From JBNGOQ01 sp050589645 (GTDB taxonomy: Bacteria > Bacteroidota > Bacteroidia > Flavobacteriales > Flavobacteriaceae): a stretch of DNA of 64,000 bases. The position numbers and the translations under genes were made by a program. The stretch is taken from NCBI RefSeq assembly GCF_050589645.1, contig NZ_JBNGOQ010000002.1, forward strand, positions 186,001 through 250,000, written 5' to 3'. Below the pieces are notes generated by a model, which saw only the letters and a program-made list of their open reading frames with translations, searched no databases and had not been told where the DNA came from. Shown in pieces: positions 61,684-64,000 of this stretch (position 1 is its first letter; each line of letters starts with the position of its first letter).

Positions 61684-62467
61684 GCGGTAGGGTCTTTATC
61701 TTAATTTCCGGGGTGTGGAAGACTGTGGAATTGGCGGGCACGGAAGCAGTGAGCCAGGCATTACCTCCAATGACAGAATTTTCCCCGATGACCGTATCAC
61801 CGCCCAGAATGGTGGCGTTCGCATAAATGGTGACATTGTCCTCAATGGTGGGATGGCGTTTTACACGCTGCAGGCTCTTGGCCACATAGAGCGCGCCCAG
61901 GGTAACCCCCTGATACAGTTTTACATTATCCTTGATAACCGCAGTCTCTCCGATGACCACACCGGTAGCATGGTCTATAAAAAAGGAGTTTCCTATACGC
62001 GCTCCGGGATTGATGTCCACTCCCGTTTGTCTGTGCGCATATTCGGTCATAAGACGGGGCACCATGGGAAAACCTTCCACATAGAGTTCGTGCGCGAGCC
62101 GATAAATGGCTATGGCATAAAAACCGGGATAGGCCATATACACTTCTTCAATGGAAAGCGAGGCCGGATCGCAACTTACAATGGCCTCCGCATCCTTATT
62201 GAGCTTTTCCAAAACGGCAGGCAACTGGGAAACATACTTTTCCCATATTTTGCTGCACGGTTTCTCCGCATCCCAGCACGCCAAGTTCATCAGGGTGTCG
62301 AACTCCGCTTCCAGAAGATCCAAATTTTTCTCCACAGGGGTCTCAATATCGAACAAGGTATAAAAGAGGCGATCCGTAAAGGCCTCCACATTCCGCTTTA
62401 ATTGATACCGGAGATTGGGTTGTTTTTTGTGCTGGTTTATTTTTTTTATGATGCCGGACTTGTCCAT
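61673..62467 (-). CDS. cysE: serine O-acetyltransferase (EpsC type)
   Basis: The 264-residue enzyme acetylates serine to O-acetylserine, the substrate of CysM. It has an N-terminal helical domain (about 1-140) and a C-terminal hexapeptide beta-helix (about 150-255): DINPGARIGNSFFIDHATGVVIGETAVIKDN, then HPTIEDNVTIYANATILG. The operon cysE-cysM overlaps by 11 bp, so translation is coupled. Confidence 0.93.
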   Translation of the reverse strand: MDKSGIIKKINQHKKQPNLRYQLKRNVEAFTDRLFYTLFDIETPVEKNLDLLEAEFDTLMNLACWDAEKPCSKIWEKYVSQLPAVLEKLNKDAEAIVSCDPASLSIEEVYMAYPGFYAIAIYRLAHELYVEGFPMVPRLMTEYAHRQTGVDINPGARIGNSFFIDHATGVVIGETAVIKDNVKLYQGVTLGALYVAKSLQRVKRHPTIEDNVTIYANATILGGDTVIGENSVIGGNAWLTASVPANSTVFHTPEIKIKTLPHVS

Positions 62468-62563
62468 ATCTTTAACATTAGAGTACCAAAATTAACCAAT
62501 ATTTTAAAAGCGCCTTCTTCAAAATGGTTAACTTTAGCTTAAAATATTCAGGACCTAGGTCGT

Positions 62564-63247
62564 ATGCAAACAACAGTAATTACTAAAGAAGCCCTACATT
62601 TTCTCGGGCAATTGGACAAAAACAACAATAGGGAGTGGTTCACCGATCACAAAAAAGAATTCAAGGCACATGAAGCGAATGTGAAGTCGTTCTACGAGGC
62701 CTTAAAGGAACGGATGGGAAGCCATGATGAGATAGAAAAGCTAAAAATGTTCCGCATTTATCGCGATGTGCGATTTTCCAAGGATAAAACCCCGTACAAG
62801 GCCCATTTTGCAGGCTCTTTTTCCCGGGCTGGGGCCAGGCTCCGCGGCGGGTATTATTTGCGTATCAAACCCAAGGAGACTTTTATCGCGGTCGGATTTT
62901 GGGAACCCAATAAGGAAGATCTTTTTCGGATCCGAAAGGAGTTTGAAATGGACGCGGCACCCATGCGCAAGGTGCTGGACAACACTGCCTTCAAAAAAAT
63001 ATGGGGCGAAATCCAGGGCGATGCCGTGAAAACGGCCCCCAAAGGTTTTGACAAGGAAGACCCCAATATTGACCTGATCAGAAGGAAGCAGTTTATCTTT
63101 GTGCGGAATTTTACCGATAAAGAGGTGCTGGCACCCAATTTTCTGGCGCAAGTGGACGATTCCTTTAAGGCCATACGACCCTATTTTGATCTGATGAGCG
63201 ATATCCTGACCACCAACCTTAACGGCGAGTCCCTATTGGACCAATAG
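62564..63247 (+). CDS. DUF2461 domain protein
   Basis: The 227-residue protein matches DUF2461: LHFLGQLDKNNNREWFTDHKKEF, MFRIYRDVRFSKDKTPYKAHFA, GGYYLRIKPKETFIAVGFWEP and FRIRKEFEM. Function is not established; it is cytosolic by sequence. Its last 15 bp overlap the convergent gene at 63233. Confidence 0.9.
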   Translation: MQTTVITKEALHFLGQLDKNNNREWFTDHKKEFKAHEANVKSFYEALKERMGSHDEIEKLKMFRIYRDVRFSKDKTPYKAHFAGSFSRAGARLRGGYYLRIKPKETFIAVGFWEPNKEDLFRIRKEFEMDAAPMRKVLDNTAFKKIWGEIQGDAVKTAPKGFDKEDPNIDLIRRKQFIFVRNFTDKEVLAPNFLAQVDDSFKAIRPYFDLMSDILTTNLNGESLLDQ

Positions 63248-63643
63248 CTCGTTCTGCAATAGTTGTATCTGGTCCTTAAGGCGTTCTATGACCATGTTCA
63301 TCATCCGCTTGTTAAGAGCAGAGGAATTCAGGATATAGGTTTCGTATTCATCCAGGGTAAACTGCCCAATGATCATCCCTTTCAGGGAGTTTCGGAACTT
63401 AATGTCCTTTTGCACCGCATTTTCTATATACAGGAGCTGCCTTTCCAAGGATAGCTCGTAAAAGGCGTTTTTGTACTTCCTTACATAGTTGGAAAAAGCG
63501 GCGATCAACAGATAGTTTTGCAGTTTGATGATAGGGCGGAGGGTCCGGTTCTGAAAACGTTCATCATCACTCATATCGTCGGTAACTTTGGCGGAAGGAA
63601 TCTCTGGACGGATCTGTAAGAGATTTTGTGACCTAGTGGACAT
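63233..63643 (-). CDS. conserved hypothetical protein
   Basis: The 136-residue helical protein reads RSQNLLQIRPEIPSAKV near the N terminus, then FQNRTLRPIIKLQN and FRNSLKGMIIGQFTLDEYETYI, NSSALNKRMMNMVIERLKDQ. Similar flavobacterial proteins are sometimes labelled glyoxalase, but I see no metal site of that family here. Function unknown. It overlaps DUF2461 convergently by 15 bp. Confidence 0.8.
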   Translation of the reverse strand: MSTRSQNLLQIRPEIPSAKVTDDMSDDERFQNRTLRPIIKLQNYLLIAAFSNYVRKYKNAFYELSLERQLLYIENAVQKDIKFRNSLKGMIIGQFTLDEYETYILNSSALNKRMMNMVIERLKDQIQLLQNELLVQ

Positions 63644-63749
63644 CGCAAGAAGTTTTTATAAAGATAGCCATTGAGCCCCCCGACATTTTGTGGTCCCGAA
63701 TTAGTTTTTAACGGGTTTATGAACAAGCAATGGTCCCGCCAAAAGCAGG

Positions 63750-64000
63750 CTAAAGCAGTTTCTGGGCCACTTCCAGCCAGGTATCGGCCCGCTCAAAACC
63801 ATTGGAATTCACGTTATGTGGTGAGGTGAAGAGAATAGATCGGCCATCGAATTGTTGCAGGTTGTAACTGCGGTCGTCGATCAGGATATCCCCTTTTAGA
63901 ATGCCCTTGTCCCCACAGAGGATGCGGTTTTTCCAGTGGATATAGGGAAAATGCATATCCAGCCATTCCGACTTTTCGCGAAGCGAGTTGGGAAATTCCA
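63750..64000 (-). CDS. 5'(3')-deoxyribonucleotidase, C-terminal part (cut by the window end)
   Basis: The frame continues upstream of the Met at 63956 without a stop to the window edge, reading FPNSLREKSEWLDMHFPYIHWKNRILC..., so the gene is partial at its 5' end. The segment CGDKGILKGDILIDDRSYNLQQF matches the HAD-type deoxyribonucleotidase (NT5C-like) with Asp residues in LIDDRSYNL. At least 83 residues are seen; a full protein would be about 170-180. It dephosphorylates dNMPs by family knowledge. Confidence 0.85.
   Translation of the reverse strand, partial: EFPNSLREKSEWLDMHFPYIHWKNRILCGDKGILKGDILIDDRSYNLQQFDGRSILFTSPHNVNSNGFERADTWLEVAQKLL

Noticed and set aside
61715..62401. 228-residue plus-strand frame across cysE
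   Set aside because: Antisense shadow of the hexapeptide-repeat gene; the repeat structure keeps the opposite strand open.

Overview
The window is about 64 kb of chromosomal DNA from a member of the Bacteroidota, almost certainly a marine-type Flavobacteriaceae. The evidence is: an LpxC-FabZ fusion, a bifunctional HisB and HisIE, PorX of the type IX secretion system, the EpsC/CysM pair, lipoprotein signals, weak Shine-Dalgarno sequences, and many promoters of the Bacteroidota form TTG-N17-23-TAnnTTTG. Placement near Maribacter/Zobellia/Muricauda is only an impression from protein style. I saw no rRNA, tRNA, CRISPR array, prophage or intact insertion sequence.

Layout. 1-7 kb: minus-strand genes for a lipoprotein, a DUF937 protein, the serine pathway (serA, serC), a LuxC-type acyl-CoA reductase, a divergent 2[4Fe-4S] ferredoxin, and an exported carboxypeptidase-regulatory-like protein. 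A broken four-helix-bundle (S23-like) gene lies between serA and serC. 7-15 kb: ychF, topoisomerase IV parE-parC, a sterol-desaturase-family hydroxylase, TerC and a small lipoprotein. 15-25 kb: an XRE regulator facing an M14 peptidase, an Lrp/AsnC regulator, DinB, aroB, proline dehydrogenase, a DUF2157/GDYXXLXY membrane pair and alanine dehydrogenase. 25-28.8 kb is the most accessory-looking part: a small lipoprotein made of 13-residue tandem repeats with a phased repeat array upstream, a plant-type leucine-rich-repeat protein, tsaE and a small HTH protein. 28.8-41 kb: porX, an HD-domain phosphohydrolase, then a lipid A/cell envelope block (lpxD, lpxC-fabZ, lpxA, efp, second lpxD), sucD, fabG, a VWA membrane protein and a prohibitin-like protein.

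41.3-50.1 kb is a complete histidine operon, hisG-D-C-B-H-(GNAT)-A-(DinB-like)-F-IE. It is preceded by a convincing transcription attenuator: a leader peptide with three consecutive His codons, mutually exclusive hairpins and an intrinsic terminator. The 3' part of the operon carries low-complexity repeats, including a 63-bp direct repeat.

50-64 kb: a VWA/MoxR-type ATPase pair, a two-component system with a Pho-box-like 11-bp tandem repeat in front of the regulator, an orphan plus-strand terminator suggesting a small RNA, membrane proteins, an SDR-like protein, truA, two tandem alpha/beta hydrolases, cysM-cysE, DUF2461, and a deoxyribonucleotidase gene cut by the window end.

Most genes are housekeeping. 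The observations most worth following are the his attenuator, the Pho-box-like repeats, the repeat lipoprotein with its upstream array, the orphan terminator/sRNA candidate and the dispersed palindromes.
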